NCBI GenBank assembly: GCA_964036275.1
Contig: OZ038433.1
Coordinates: 38,039,336 to 38,103,335 of the forward strand
Direction of reading: 5' to 3'
DNA length: 64,000 bases
Source of the DNA: Litoditis marina
Lineage: Eukaryota; Nematoda; Chromadorea; Rhabditida; Rhabditidae
Every line of letters starts with the position of its first letter. Position 1 is the first letter of the stretch. Below are positions 34,901-47,440 of the stretch, piece after piece. A program made the translations under genes and the position numbers. The notes beneath the pieces were generated by a model. It saw only the letters and a program-made list of their open reading frames with translations. It was not told where the DNA came from and did not search any database.

Positions 34901-37900
34901 GACCTTTCACGGGACCAACGACATCCATATAGACTCTATCATTCCATTTCCTTTGCGAAAAGGACATTTCGCTAACACTGATCGATGAACTTTCGTTCTT
35001 GTTCAGCTCTTCCTTGGCCTCAACCTTTGCCACAACACTCTTCACATTCTCTCTCACTTGAGGTTTCAACGAGGCCAACCAGACCACTTGAATGAGAAAC
35101 ATAGGCACAACCAGTACCGTATTCACCTTTCATCTTGAAATCGTAGTTGAGTATACCAAGCACTCGCATAGGCTTCCCATTGGCATTGACTACTCCAACT
35201 CCGGATTTCACAAGCTCTGGCGTCACTTCACACGTGAACGCGCACTATGCTAATGAACTAACATGTTAACAGGTATAGACACGATGTCCACTACTCAACA
35301 AAATATATTCTTGTCTATGTATTAAAACTACGCAAACAATTTTCCCTTCGTTTCACGGATGCTCTTCTCTTGCTTTTTCATTCACATTTCATGCTATTAT
35401 TCTCGAGGATAGTTGCACGGTTGCAATAATATAAACATGGACTGCAAACGTGACAACAATTGCCCACTTACGTTGGTGATATCAATGTGAAGCACATCTT
35501 TCATATATGTCAACTGATTTCCTAACAAGAGGAAAAACGTCCAGTTGCGACAGAAATTGCAAATATTAATAGCCCACACAGATGGAGAGAGCAGAACCCT
35601 TTTCCAAGGAACTGTAGTCAACTGAAAATATAAAAGTAATCTGGGTGGCTTCCAATAAGTTGGAAGAAAACCTCTCGGAAAACGCTACGCCTCGTGTTTT
35701 GCACGCAAACAACTGAGATCGCATTTTTTCCCCAATTCAGCAAACATTTAGTTTAGAGAATTGCAATTTTTATGCTTGTTTATGTTGTATTCAATCGTTT
35801 TGATTAAATAATTGTGTACCTCATGTTTGTAACGTTTTCTGATATTTAAAATGTTTGCGCTCAAAACTCACAGTCATGTCGGTGCTGATGGCCGGGCCAA
35901 CCTTCTCTGTTATATACGTTCTCTCCTCACTCGAGATGTATATGTGTTCCAGAGGGGTTTTAGAAGAAACGTACCACCAAGCGAAAGACCAAATGATGCC
36001 TATTATGCCTAAATATGACAGATGAGATTGTATGATAGCAGAACACATTTGTTATCTTGTCTGCGTTTACAGATGGCATTAACTCATGACCTCGATACGA
36101 GTACATCGAATAACTTGGCGTGATTGTTATAGTTCCAGTCCTTGAAATTACCAGCCAACTGACTAATCGCTTTTGCGGCGGCCTCGACTCAACAACAGTT
36201 GGTGTCTTTTTCGCGATTAACAAACTACATAAGCGAGAGTGCATGTAGGTTGAGACATCTGCGTCTTTTTGACCTGCACACTCTCTCGTCGAGACAGCTA
36301 CAAAAGTGGCTCGTCCTCTGAACTCCCTGGGACTGGGACGTCGTAGCAGTCACGCAAAAAAAAACCGCATTTTAGCTTGGTAGCAGACGACGTACGGGTC
36401 AAATTACTCAACGTAGCAGACGTCGTTGCACTCGCAATGATAGCTGGATCGCCACTCGTGAAGTAATCAGCGGTCCGGCCAGAATTAGATACGTACGTGC
36501 TAGAGGTGCCCCTCTGCGCAACTCAGCCATTTTAGTTCATTCGAGCTAGGTTAAAAACCGCTCTGACACACGAAAGAAGTGCTCACTTCGATTAGGTGTT
36601 AAAGAGAAAACATGCTTGTGCATATTCATTTGAAAAAAGTGTATTTTTTTTCAAAAAGAATTAGCATTGAAAGTTGAGCAATAATCTCATCTTTTCTCAA
36701 TAATTCGGAGTGAATCAGTAATATTATAAATCAATTAAATTTCGGAATGGTCTGGGGCCGCGCTGGCCCGGCTGATCCTGACTAACCGTCTGGGACCGTA
36801 GCAGTCAAACCGTCTGGGACGCGTAAACATCGCGTCCCGGACGGTCGACTGCTACGACGTCCCAGTCCCAGGGAGTTCAGAGTCAATTGGCCGGGAATAC
36901 TCAGAATCATTTTTTTGATTGGCCAGGGCAATTACTATACAATACGCTATGATTTTCAACTGTATGGCAACGACTTCATAGTATTGAATTACTGACCAAA
37001 TGCGTAGAAAGGAGCCGACCAATGTAGATAACTGATTAGGGCTGCGGACAACGGTAATCCCACCATCACCCCCACACAGCTACCGGTAAATGTGGTTGTA
37101 GCCAACTTTGATCTCTCCAGGGGAGGAGCCCAATGGCGCCAAACGCCATGCATTGCAGGATAGCATACACCCTGAAAGGTAAAATCATTCAGTCTCAGTA
37201 TAAAAATTATGTGTTTTTGAGTCGTTAACTGTCCACTTTTGGAGCCAGGTGATCCGCATATCCACCTGCTACGTTCCACTATTATATTAGAGTTATAAAA
37301 CTTAACTATAAATCCATTAAATACTAACGTGTTTGAGGACATAACGTGAATGTACTATATCGTTAATCTTGAGTCAAGGGTTGATGTACTTTCAAATCTG
37401 AAGATTTGCCACTTATTTCATCCTACTAAGTATAAGTATATTCTCGTAAGTTCTCATCAGGAATAATATATTTCCCAGTTGTGTAATGGTTTTTCGCACA
37501 GCGGTTCTGTCAAAAGGAATCGGTTTGCACTGAGAACAACCCGAAGTTACACTCAGGTGCGCAGTGTAATATTGGAACTTCAGAAAAATAGAGACGAACC
37601 AGAGCAAGTCCTTGAATAACTTGTAACACCATGACCGCAATATCTGTCAATGGGTGGTAGTTCAATGAAAAGGCAACTACGATATTCACAAGGCTGGCGC
37701 CGAGTACACCAATCAGGAAAAGTCTGGAAGTGGAATCATTCACATAAGGTAAACATGGAAGTTCCCTAAAAACAATTGGGTGTCTCAGTCGTACACAAGT
37801 TGGGTAAAACTATCACTAAAACTCCCCAATACGGTGTACGTAAATTATGACGGTTTTAAACTATTTATACTAGAAGTAAATTGAACAGTCACGTAAAGTA

Positions 37901-39496
37901 AGCATTCTAATGAGGCAACGTGCACATATTATAACAGTTTGTCTGCAGTGCGACTCACTTATTTGGAGCGAATTTGGCAGCCAGTACTCCAGCTGGTATC
38001 TGGGATGCGGCATACCCGTAGAAGAATGTGGACTCCATGACCCCCAATTCGGTTGGAGTCCAGAAAAACTCTTGTTCCTGTAAGGAACAGAAATATGACA
38101 CGTCGTTTGAATTTTTTACACTTTGACCACAGCAGTGAACATAAACACATGACAAATTTTTTATGACAGAGTTAGTCATCCAGACGAGAGAAAAAGTAAT
38201 TTTCATTCCTTGTTTTTCATTGATGTTTGTCATGTGAAGTATCGGTATTCACTTATTTTCGTGTTCGAAGTTGGTCGATTCGTTGGTGGGTGCAGATTGT
38301 TTTCTAAACTTTACATCTCTCGATAACCTTGGTGAGCGGTTTATCTCTCATCGTTCGCCGTTTAACTTGTGATCTGAACGATGAACCAGAACAACTTGTT
38401 TGTTCCCGAAATGGCGCCAAAAACGCAAATGATTGATAGAGATGACGAAGTGGATCGGTCTGGATCAAACCAAAAAAGTTTTCGTAGCCAAAAAATGAAA
38501 AACTAGATGACAACAAACCTATAAATCACTTATTTGCTGTTTGTGAATTCTACCAACGACGGCACGTAAATTGCATACATACAGCTGTCCAACCAGAAAA
38601 AGGGTTTCAAAATTGGACAAAATAACGTAATATTCGTAAGAGCGTTCAATGTCTATCTGTCACTCGTCATCTGCATTAGAGCAAAATGAAACGTTGTAAC
38701 TGAGTTCATTCTGTATCTTTGTTCTCTACTGTGAACAACTCGACGAATGAAGTGGTGTTCGTGTCTGTCAAGATTCAAGCGTCAGTTCAAATCTCACTTG
38801 GAGCAGATTTTTCTCTGCTTTCTTAGATGCAATAAAACCTACGTGAACTTGACCGTAAGCGTCCGTGAAATTGTTGATCATTCTGTTTTTGGCGACCCCA
38901 AAATTCGATCGAATACCGAATGCAATGGCAAAACCGATGTGGGCGAGAATGGCAATTTGCCATCTGACTTTTCGCAGAAAGAACTTGTCCTGGAAAAAAG
39001 TTTCTAAAAAATGATTTCACTTTCGAACGACGTGGCAGATGGTAGTGTGCGACATTACCTGCAACATCACACAGGAACTATCTTGCGACAACCTGCCAAA
39101 CTTTTTTTTACTAATCACATTTTAATTGGTTGGGTGTGGGATCTGAGAGGAACTTTACTCACAAGGTTATGAGATCATCTCATCATGGCTGGAGGTTGTT
39201 CGTGCGCCATACTCTTAGGTAAGTGACCGATATTGGTCACTGTTGCACGTGTCAAATATACTTCTGCAAAACTAAAATCATCTTGAAAGCGGGTGACTAG
39301 AGAAACTCACCTAGCTAAAACGCGAACCATATTTCTAGATCTTAATTATAGTTCCGTGAAACAAAACAGAAACTGCAAGTACCGTTTCAGTGAGGGAATG
39401 AAGTTGTTCTTTGTGCTCCCACTTTTTGGTCGAAAACACACGACGAACTGAGTTTGCAAGTGTTTCCCGGGCTTTCCGGAGTTGGCGACTAGCCAT
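31980..39496 (-). CDS. vesicular glutamate transporter-like protein (SLC17; EAT-4/VGLU group), 513 aa, 13 exons
   Basis: Minus-strand exons: 39383-39496, 38843-38989, 37959-38077, 37600-37723, 36997-37171, 35872-36008, 35472-35621, 33800-33932, 33413-33523, 32960-33081, 32669-32764, 32425-32469, 31980-32048. All phases agree. TTTTCAG lies two bases before the ATG. The protein is a 12-helix major facilitator of the SLC17 family. Marks include [11 protein letters not shown] in helix 1 (R65), [17 protein letters not shown] in helix 2, [20 protein letters not shown] (residues 169-188), [19 protein letters not shown], and [19 protein letters not shown] in helix 10. These are diagnostic for VGLUTs, which load glutamate into synaptic vesicles; worm paralogs also act outside neurons. 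The last two exons give a short acidic and Ser-rich cytosolic tail; the donor at 32425 (TTC|GTGAGA) is the least certain boundary. Orthology among EAT-4, VGLU-2 and VGLU-3 cannot be settled here. Confidence 0.88.
32216..32355. repeat. dispersed repeat, copy 2, in transporter intron 12
   Basis: It matches 16666-16800 ('aaattgaatagtcacgtgaag' to 'tgtttcacgtgac' to 'agcagtata'). It lies between transporter exons 12 and 13. Confidence 0.45.
33275..33366. repeat. 46-bp tandem duplication in transporter intron
   Basis: 'cataactagaaactacatac' and its continuation to 'gattattttata' occur twice back to back with about one difference, in the intron between exons 9 and 10. Confidence 0.7.
34289..35299 (-). 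mobile_element. deleted Ty3/gypsy-type retroelement in transporter intron 7
   Basis: Direct repeats of about 77 bases (34289-34365 and 35221-35299, 'acgtgaacgcgcactatgct' and onward) flank minus-strand coding remnants. The 5' part (about 35050-35220) reads like the end of a gypsy aspartic protease ([22 protein letters not shown]). Then comes an integrase-core segment ([37 protein letters not shown]). A frame change leads to the region that normally holds the second catalytic Asp and Glu. Reverse transcriptase and RNase H, which should lie between protease and integrase, are absent. The copy cannot be functional. Confidence 0.6.
36316..36882. mobile_element. 567-bp MITE with 36-bp TIRs in transporter intron 5
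   Basis: CTCTGAACTCCCTGGGACTG at 36316 continues to 'ggacgtcgtagcagtc'. The exact reverse complement ends at 36882. Inside is a second hairpin around 36790-36850 ('accgtctgggacgcg' pairing with 'cgcgtcccggacggt'). No protein. Confidence 0.72.
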
Positions 39497-40467
39497 TTCT
39501 GAAAAGAATGCGAAACTAGTGTTTCAAGCAAAAAGACAAACATGTCGTTACAAAAAAGACAATGAAATCTACTGTGCCGAGAAATTAAAGTGAGCCGACG
39601 AGAAGAAAAATGATATATAGAGGCAGGGAATAGAAAAGTGAAAAGCTATCACTGCTCCAAATATGGGTCTTCTTCGTGCAAAGCCTGCAGTAAAATCATA
39701 AGATCAGACATGAGCTTGACAAAACACTAGTTTTTCTAGCTGGAACAAGCCTTGGGATTGAACTTGTACAACAACTATTGCGAGAATAGAACGATATGAC
39801 GATACCACATTCTAGAGAATTCTACACCCCGCCGAGACTATCCCAAACGGTTTTCTCAGCGGCTGGATCGAAAAGATTAGATGAAGGAAAAGTTCAAACA
39901 ATCACAAACCGCAAAATAACAAACCACTTAGGATGCGTTTGCTGTTTTTTCAATGTTTAGAAAAAGGTAAAAAGAAACGTTTGATCGTGTGCAAAAATTA
40001 CGTACATTTATCACTTGCAAATTAAGACTGCTACAGTTATCCACATTTCGCGATCAGATTAGAGGATCAAACTTCTTCGATACTCTCAGTTATGGCTGCA
40101 ATTGATAGTGTCTACGGGATTGTGCGAGAAACCAAGAGATTTCGGTTTACCAGCCATGCCTGTCAATCCCGTGCGCAAGAAATACGTTTGATCTCATTGA
40201 ATCACGTAGAACGTAAACAATGTAAACATCTCACGTTTGACATCATACACCGAACTCGAGGAGCGACTACGCACACGTGATGCATGTTCCAAATACCTCC
40301 TATCTTATACTCCATGTTCACACGGAACTTACGAGGTTTGACGTGAGTTAAAGACATTACCTAAGTAACGCAGTACTATCTGCACGAGCGTTCCTAAAAT
40401 ATATAGTTTAATGCATTGTGATCACTTACTCCGCCCCCTCTAGGTGACATCACAATTGGAAAAAGTT

Positions 40468-40556
40468 TGCGTCAAGAGCGGACTCGAACCCGTGACAGGA
40501 AGTGGAGAAGGCCATACCGGCTATACTATTATTCAACTACTTTTTCGAGCCGTCGA
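40468..40556 (-). mobile_element. tRNA-like unit (tRNA pseudogene or SINE head)
   Basis: The minus strand carries a perfect B box (GGGTTCGAGTCCG) and an A-box-like AATAGTATAGCCGG, but no cloverleaf with paired acceptor ends. Confidence 0.4.
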
Positions 40557-41604
40557 CTTCTACTAGTGATATTCTATTCCTTCTCGGACCAAAAAAATCA
40601 GAAGAATTGTGTAAGCTTCGGTCGGATGTGAATTGATCGAGTGGAAAAGGAATTGTTCTTCTGAAGCGGGAAACCCCATCGAAACACGAAAATCACACAA
40701 AAATGCTTGCGTTCTCGTCATAAACATGTCGCTGAACACTGAAAAACAACATAGAGTACAGTTGTGGTTCCACTGTAATTTACAAAACATGTGCCGAGTT
40801 CCGCCTCGGCATGCCCTATCAGAACATAGAGAAACCGCATTACTCTTGGGTAATCGAGCATAACTTCGAAACAAGAATCATTGAAACAGCGGGTGTAGCT
40901 TGCACAGACAATTAATTACAACGTTTTCTTTTGAAATATCATTTCTGCGTTTCTGGAATTTTTGGAGAGATCTATGAAGACGGCAACAGAAACTAAGAAA
41001 TTTCCTGTTTTCGTGATCATTTCACAATTCACGACCATTTTGAGTTCATAACAGTTCAAGTTTGTTGGCATAGTCAAAACTTCCCAAGCAAAAACACGAT
41101 GACGCCATGGGCGCAAACGATATTTGACTAATGGCACCACCAAGCTATTGTGGGTACCGTACGTCAATTGAGTAGGGACTTGATCGATCATCACACCTGT
41201 GCTTATTTTTATCTACATCGATCTCATTACCAGCTCTTGTTAAAAGCTCATCAGACCCGTATAATTCCAAAGTCAGGTTACGTGCTAAAATAAAACTAGC
41301 CCAGTTACGCTCAACGGATATTTTCTATATCAAACTAATTTATTCTCGTTTGCGTTACGCCTAGAGTCCACTGTTGTTGTCAATTCACGTGAACATTGTC
41401 TACAATTTCTGAGGTTGATCAGAAACACGGGAAGTTCTGTTTGTGTTCTTCGTTTTTTTTTTTGAAGGAAAGTGTCAGTTGAAGAGAAAGTCGATTGGAC
41501 CTCGTGTTCTAGTACTCGGAAACAGCTGGGCGCCGAACAATGCACCCCTTATATACGAGTTTTGCGGAAAACACCTTCATGAAATGTCAATGTATTCAGT
41601 GAGA

Positions 41605-41680
41605 GGTATCGCGCGCAGCGCGAAGCGCTGTGCGAGATTTGTCTTTGGTCCGGCTAATGCGCGCCTCCGTTTTTTTAGTT
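41605..41680. repeat. GC-rich hairpin repeat, copy 2
   Basis: GCGCAGCGCGAAGCGCTGTG followed by 'cgagatttgtctttggtccg'. It matches 5775-5850 over about 70 bases. Confidence 0.5.
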
Positions 41681-42149
41681 TTCTCATAAAAAAACTCAAA
41701 TTCGCAAAACAAAACTTTTAGTATTTTGGAAATGTTCTACAGCGTATTTGCAAGTTGTGTTCCAAATTTGAACAAAATCCGTTGAGTTTGAGCCAAGTTA
41801 TGACGTTTTCGCTTCATCCAGAGCGCCAACTTCCGTCGTGTTTCCTTCCTTCCGGGCGTTTACACAATACTATCTAGACCGTAACTAAACCGATTTTGCT
41901 GAGTTTTGGAGTCATGATAGGATTCCTACTCAATGCCCAGCTACGCAATTTTTTTTTTGAAAAAAATCATTTCACCAAATTACAGCCTTTTGAATTAAAG
42001 TCTCTGCGTCTCTTCATTTAGCACGCTCTCTCGCTCTCTCTGTCAGGTCGGTTATGCAAACTGTCTTGTAACTTAGGGTAACACTGACCGATTTCGATGA
42101 AAATTTAAATATGATACCATCGTGACTTTAATTTAAGTGAAAAGTATTC

Positions 42150-42708
42150 TATCGGTGACGTCATTCAGGATTCTGGAGACCCGATGACCTCATCTTTGAA
42201 AAGTGCAAAGTTGACGTCAAATATTTCTCCAAATGATGATAATAGTTGGCAAGTGGGTTATTAACGATGGATTTCCATAGAAAGGTGTCGTATTCCGGGA
42301 ATCTGAAGGCCAGTTGCCGTCAAATTTGAAAAGTACAAAGTTGACGTCAAATTATTCTTCAAATGATAGTAATAGTGGGCAAGTGGTTTAATATCGATAG
42401 AAAATCATCTAAACATGTCGTTATCTGAGATTCTGGAGGCCAGAGGACGTAATACTGGAAAAGTGCAAAGTTGACGTCAAATATTTCTCCAAATGATGAC
42501 AATAGTTGGCAAGTGGGTTATTAACGATGGAGCTCCATCGAAAGGTGTCGTATTCTGGGATTCTGAAAGCCAGAGGACGTAATACTGGAAAAGTGCAAAG
42601 TTGACGTCAAATATTTCTCCAAATGATGACAATAGTTGGCAAGTGGGGTATTAACGGTGAAACTTTATCTAAACATGACGTATTCTGGGATTCTAAAAGC
42701 CGGATGAC
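42150..42708. repeat. tandem array, unit about 120-130 bp, carrying TGACGTCA
   Basis: About five units of 'aagtgcaaagttgacgtcaa' ... 'ccaaatgatgataatag' ... 'gtgggttattaacgatgg' ... 'gattctgaaggccag'. Most units carry one palindromic TGACGTCA. A second part of the array is at 49921-50400. Confidence 0.75.
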
Positions 42709-43037
42709 TGTCAAATTGTAGAAACTTGTTGCATTGTAGCTGGGTAAGTAATCCCTTGACGGACTACTAGGAAGGCATGACTGTTGTCTACTTTAGAGCG
42801 CGTAGTCAACATCCTTTTCCCAGCTAGGGATTCTATTGTAGTTCTACCACTACTCAAATCCTTTCTCTCTTCGGAACAAGAGATCCTAGATATCGATTAC
42901 CGATGACGACAGATAGGTAGTTGCGAAATTACACAACTCCAATTCTTGAATGTGAGTAAGATTTATAGATGACTTTGATCTCGAATAACTTCAGGATCTC
43001 ATCTTAGCATTTCGAACCTTTAACACTCTATATGCTA
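42709..43037. repeat. duplicated module A, copy 1 (329 bp)
   Basis: Near identical to 49222-49550, from 'tgtcaaattgtagaaact' to 'cactctatatgcta'. The two copies differ mainly in a few bases near the start. Here the module is followed by the Helitron-like insertion rather than by module B. Confidence 0.85.
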
Positions 43038-43144
43038 CAAGGAAGGTACCCCGGGCTACGCCCGGGTCCCTCCCTTGATGAGTCTAGGCCGGTGGTTGCG
43101 TCGAGAAGTTTTTTTTTTCATATTGTTCGTCTTTGAAAAGTCCT

Positions 43145-44425
43145 CGAGCGCGAAAGTTGTACTGAACATAGAGCGCGAGAGTTCTCCTTAACATAGAGCG
43201 CGGGAGTTCTCCTTAACATAGAGCGCGAAAGTTCTCCTTAACATAGAGCGCGGGAGTTCTCCTTAACATAGAGCGCAAAGGTTCTCCTAAACATAGAGCG
43301 AAAGTTTTTCTTAACATAGAGCGCGAAAGTTTTTCTTAACATAGAGCGCGGGAGTTCTCCTTAACATAGAGCGCGGGAGTTCTTCTTAACATAGAGCGCG
43401 AAAGTTCTCCTTAACATAGAGCGCGGGAGTTCTCCTTAACATAGAGCGCAAAGGTTCTCCTAAACATAGAGCAAAAGTTTTTCTTAACATAGAGCGCGGG
43501 AGTTCTCCTTAACATAGAGCGCAAAGGTTCTCCTAAACATAGAGCGCAAAGGTTCTCCTAAACATAGAGCGCAAAGGTTCTCCTAAACATAGAGCGCGGG
43601 AGTTCTCCTTAACATAGAGCACAAAGGTTCTCCTTAACATAGAGCGCGAAAGTTCTCCTTAACATAGAGCGCGAAAGTTCTCCTTAACATAGAGCGCAAA
43701 GGTTCTCCTAAACAGAGAGCGAAAGTTTTTCTTAACATAGAGCGCGGGAGTTCTCCTTAACATAGAGCGCGGGAGTTCTTCTTAACATAGAGCGCGAAAG
43801 TTCTCCTTAACATAGAGCGCGGTAGTTTTCCTCAACATAGAGCGCGGGAGTTCTCCTTAACATAGAGCGCGGGAGTTCTCCTTAACATAGAGCGCGGGAG
43901 TTCTCCTTAACATAGAGCGCAAAGGTTCTCCTAAACATAGAGCGAAAGTTTTTCTTAACATAGAGCGCGGGAGTTCTCCTTAACACAGAGCGCAAAGGTT
44001 CTCCTAAACATAGAGCGCGAAAGTTCTCCTTAACATAGAGCGCAAAGGTTCTCCTAAACATAGAGCGAAAGTTGTTCTTAACATAGAGCGCGAACGTTCT
44101 CCTTAACATAGAGCGCGGGAGTTCTCCTTAACATGGAGCGCAAAGGTTCTCCTTAACATGGAGCGCAAAGGTTCTCCTAAACATAGAGCGAACGTTCTCC
44201 TTAACATAGAGCGCGGGAGTTCTCCTTAACATAGAGCGCGAAAGTTCTCCTTAACATAGAGCGCGAAACTTCTCCTTAACATAGAGCGCGGCAGTTCTTC
44301 TTGACATAGAGCGCGGTAGTTCCCCTTAACATAGAGCGCGGTAGTTCTCCTCAACATAGAGCGCGGGAGTTCTCCTTAAAATAGAGCGCAGTAGTTTCCC
44401 TTAACATAGAGCGCGAGTGTTCTCA
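43145..44425. repeat. 25-bp minisatellite, unit 1
   Basis: Roughly 50 copies of TAACATAGAGCGCGGGAGTTCTCCT and variants (gcgaaag, gcaaagg) with no spacers. Open frames repeating ALYVKENFR and similar are read-through of the array, not a protein. Confidence 0.9.
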
Positions 44426-44734
44426 TCACCTATTTCAGTTTCCAGCAGCAGCCGGTTTCAGAAAAATCTGAAATGAAAACTAAAAATCACGTACTGTTCA
44501 CGTTTTTCTTCTCAGAAAACCAACTACAAAGTGCACCATTTCTTCTCCGTTTCTCGACCAAAAGGACAATTTGCCTCATACACACACACACACCAAGCAG
44601 CGGTTTTATACTAGTGGACAAGGGAGGGCGCCGGCGGCTAAAGCCGCCTCCTCCTCCCTTGTTTTTATTCCAGCCTGGCGAGAGCTTCCAGAGTGTTTTA
44701 GTTTCACGTTCACTAAATTCGCCGCGGTAGCTCT

Positions 44735-45655
44735 CCCTAACATAGAGCGCAAGATAACTCTCCAACATAAGGCGCGGGCTTTCTCCTTAACATAGGGCGC
44801 GGAATATCAGTCAAACATAGGGCGCGAGACCGCTCCCTAACATAGGGCGCGAGACCTTCCTTAACATAGGGCGCGGGAACTCTCTCTCTCTCTCTAACAT
44901 GGTGCGCGGAAGCTCTCCCTAGCATAGAGCGCGAAAGCTCTCTCTCACATAGGGCGCGGAATATCAGTCAAACATAGGGCGCGAGACCGCTCCCTAACAT
45001 AGGGCGCGAGACCTTCCTTAACATAGGGCGCGGGAACTCTCTCTCTCTCTAACATGGTGCGCGGAAGCTCTCCCTAGCATAGAGCGCGAAAGCTCTCTCT
45101 CACATAGGGCGCGGAAGCTCTTTCAAACATAGGGCGCGAGACCGCTCCCTAACATAGGGCGCGAGACCTTCCTTAACATAGGGCGCGGGAACTCTCTCTC
45201 TCTAACATGGTGCGCGGAAGCTCTCCCTAGCATAGAGCGCGAGAGCTCTCTCTCACATAGGGCGCGGAAGCTCTTTCAAACATAGGGCGCGAGACCGCTC
45301 CCTAACATAGGGCGCGAGACCTCCCTCAACATAGGGCGCGGGAATTCTTTCTCTAACATAGAGCGCGGAAGCTCTCCCTGAGATAGAGCGCGGAAGCTCT
45401 TTCTCTAACATAAAGCGCCGGGCGCGGAAGCTCTTCCTAACATAGGGCGCGAGACCTTCACCTAACATAGGGCGCGAGACCTCTCCCTAACATAGAGAGC
45501 GAGACCTTTCCCTACTATAGAGGGGACCTTTTTTAACATAGGGCGCGGGAGTTCTCTTTAACCCCAGACAGGTCTCTCCCTAACATAAGGCGCGAAAGCT
45601 CTCCCCAACATAGGGCGCGGGAGTTCTCTTCAACATAAGGCGCGGGAGCAGCAGC
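44735..45655. repeat. related minisatellite, unit 2
   Basis: Variants of 'aacatagggcgcgagacc' and 'aacatagggcgcgggaactc' with variable CT-repeat tails, plus higher-order repeats of about 160-180 bases (for example starting at about 44815 and 44975). Confidence 0.85.
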
Positions 45656-46754
45656 AGCTCCAGTCCAGGGCGGGCATCCTCGGGGCAAACAGAGCGTCGA
45701 ATGGCTCTCATCTCTTCCCGCCGCGCTTTTATACCCATTAGCTTACCCTGTTAAGCCATTCCTGTTAATCGTGACGGCGTGAAACTCGTCTACTCAGGTT
45801 GAAATGCACTTGCTATTGTAAAAATGGAAACAGTGGGGATTCACATACACAGCAAAAATGAAATGGTTCTGGTTCTCACCTTTGGTTCACATGTACAGCT
45901 ACAAAAGATGCAGTGGGTGTGGGGCTCACATAGACAATGGAAATGGAAACAGTAGGGCTTACATAGACAGTAGAACCTCCTTTTCTCTCTAGCTCTTCCT
46001 CTCTTTCTCTCTACTTCCTATCCCCCCTGTCTTACGCTAGTGAAAATGAGAACAGTGGGGTTTACATAGAAAATGGAAATGAGAACATTGGGACTCACAT
46101 AGACTGTGAAAAGGGGAACAGTAGGGCTTACACAGACAGTAGAACCTTTTTTCTCTTTCTATCTCTCTTTCTTTCTTTCTCTCTCACTCTCTTCTGTATA
46201 TGTTTTCTGAATATACTACACAGCCAGAAAAGAGAAAAAGAGAGAGAATGTACAAATTAATCGTCGAAAAAATTATAAGCATTGATGAGAAAACGAATAG
46301 AGAATGAACTATCACCTTTTTTTCTATATTTCAGCCTCCATATAGCAATAAAAACAATTATTCAACAATAATATTGCCGAAAATCCAAAACACTACCGCC
46401 GATGCATCAATCGAGAATGGAAATGAAAGCCGAGAAAACACGTACCGCTCACGCGCTTTCTCCCCAACCAACTACAAAGTACAACTTTCGCTCCATTTTC
46501 GACCAAAAGTGCTTGCCTCACCCCAAAATCAGACAGACAGACAGACACACCAAATAAGCGCTTTATAATAGAGGACAAGGTAGGTCGCCGGCGGCTAAAG
46601 CCGCCTCCGCCTCCCTTGTTTTTATTCCAGGCTGGCGAGCTCTTATAGGAGTTTTGTTTAATTTTCGCTCCATTTGCTGAGCTCACGTTTGTCTCGACCA
46701 TGTCAATCACGTTTTTATCAACATGAGACGCGATGATTTCTAGTACATAAAGCA

Positions 46755-47061
46755 GGACATCTCTCTTCAACATAGAGCGCGAGATCTCTCTCTAACATAG
46801 AGCGCGAGACTTTTCAACGTGGGGCGCGAGACTTCTCCCTAACATAGGGCGCGAGATTTCTTTCTAACATAGAGCGTGTGACATTTCCCTAACAGAGAAC
46901 TTGAGACCTCTCTCTAACATAGGGCGCGGGAGTTCTCTCTAGCGTAGGGCGCGAGACTTCTCCCTAACATAGGGCGCGATACCTCTCTCTAACATAGAGC
47001 GCGAGATCTCTCTCCAACATAGAGCGCGAGACTTTTCAACATAGGGCGCGAGATCTCTCTC

Positions 47062-47092
<31 letters not shown>

Positions 47093-47440
47093 AACATAGA
47101 GCGCGAGACTTCTCAACATAGGGCGCGAGACTTCTCCCTAACATAGGACGCGATGCCTCTCTCTAACATAGGGCGCGGGAGTTCTCTCTAACATAGAGCG
47201 CGAGATCTCTCTCTCTAACATAGAGCGCGAGACTTTTCAACATAGGGCGCGAGATCTCTGTCTTTCTTTCTCTCTAACATAGAGCGCGAGACTTCTCAAC
47301 ATAGAGCGCGAGACTTCTCCCTAACATAGGGCGTGAGACCTCAATCTAACATAGGGCGTTCACCGTAACATAGGGCGCGAGACCTTCCCCTAACAGAACA
47401 CGGGAGCTCTCTCTAACATAGGGCGCGGAAGTGACCCGTA
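46755..47440. repeat. related minisatellite, unit 3
   Basis: 'aacatagagcgcgagatctc' and 'aacatagggcgcg' variants interspersed with (CT)n tracts such as 47054-47092. Confidence 0.85.

Larger units (their letters stand above)
39497..42149. other. upstream of transporter; no gene confirmed
   Basis: It contains a tRNA-like unit (40468-40556), a GC hairpin repeat (41605-41680) and AT-rich spacer. Open frames at 40092-40280 and 40563-40874 lack splice context or known motifs. Confidence 0.3.

Noticed and set aside
43145..47440. Possible CRISPR array or repetitive protein (ALYVKENFR-like repeats)
   Set aside because: The 25-bp units are directly adjacent with no unique spacers, and the open frames are broken and differ by unit type. 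It is a minisatellite.
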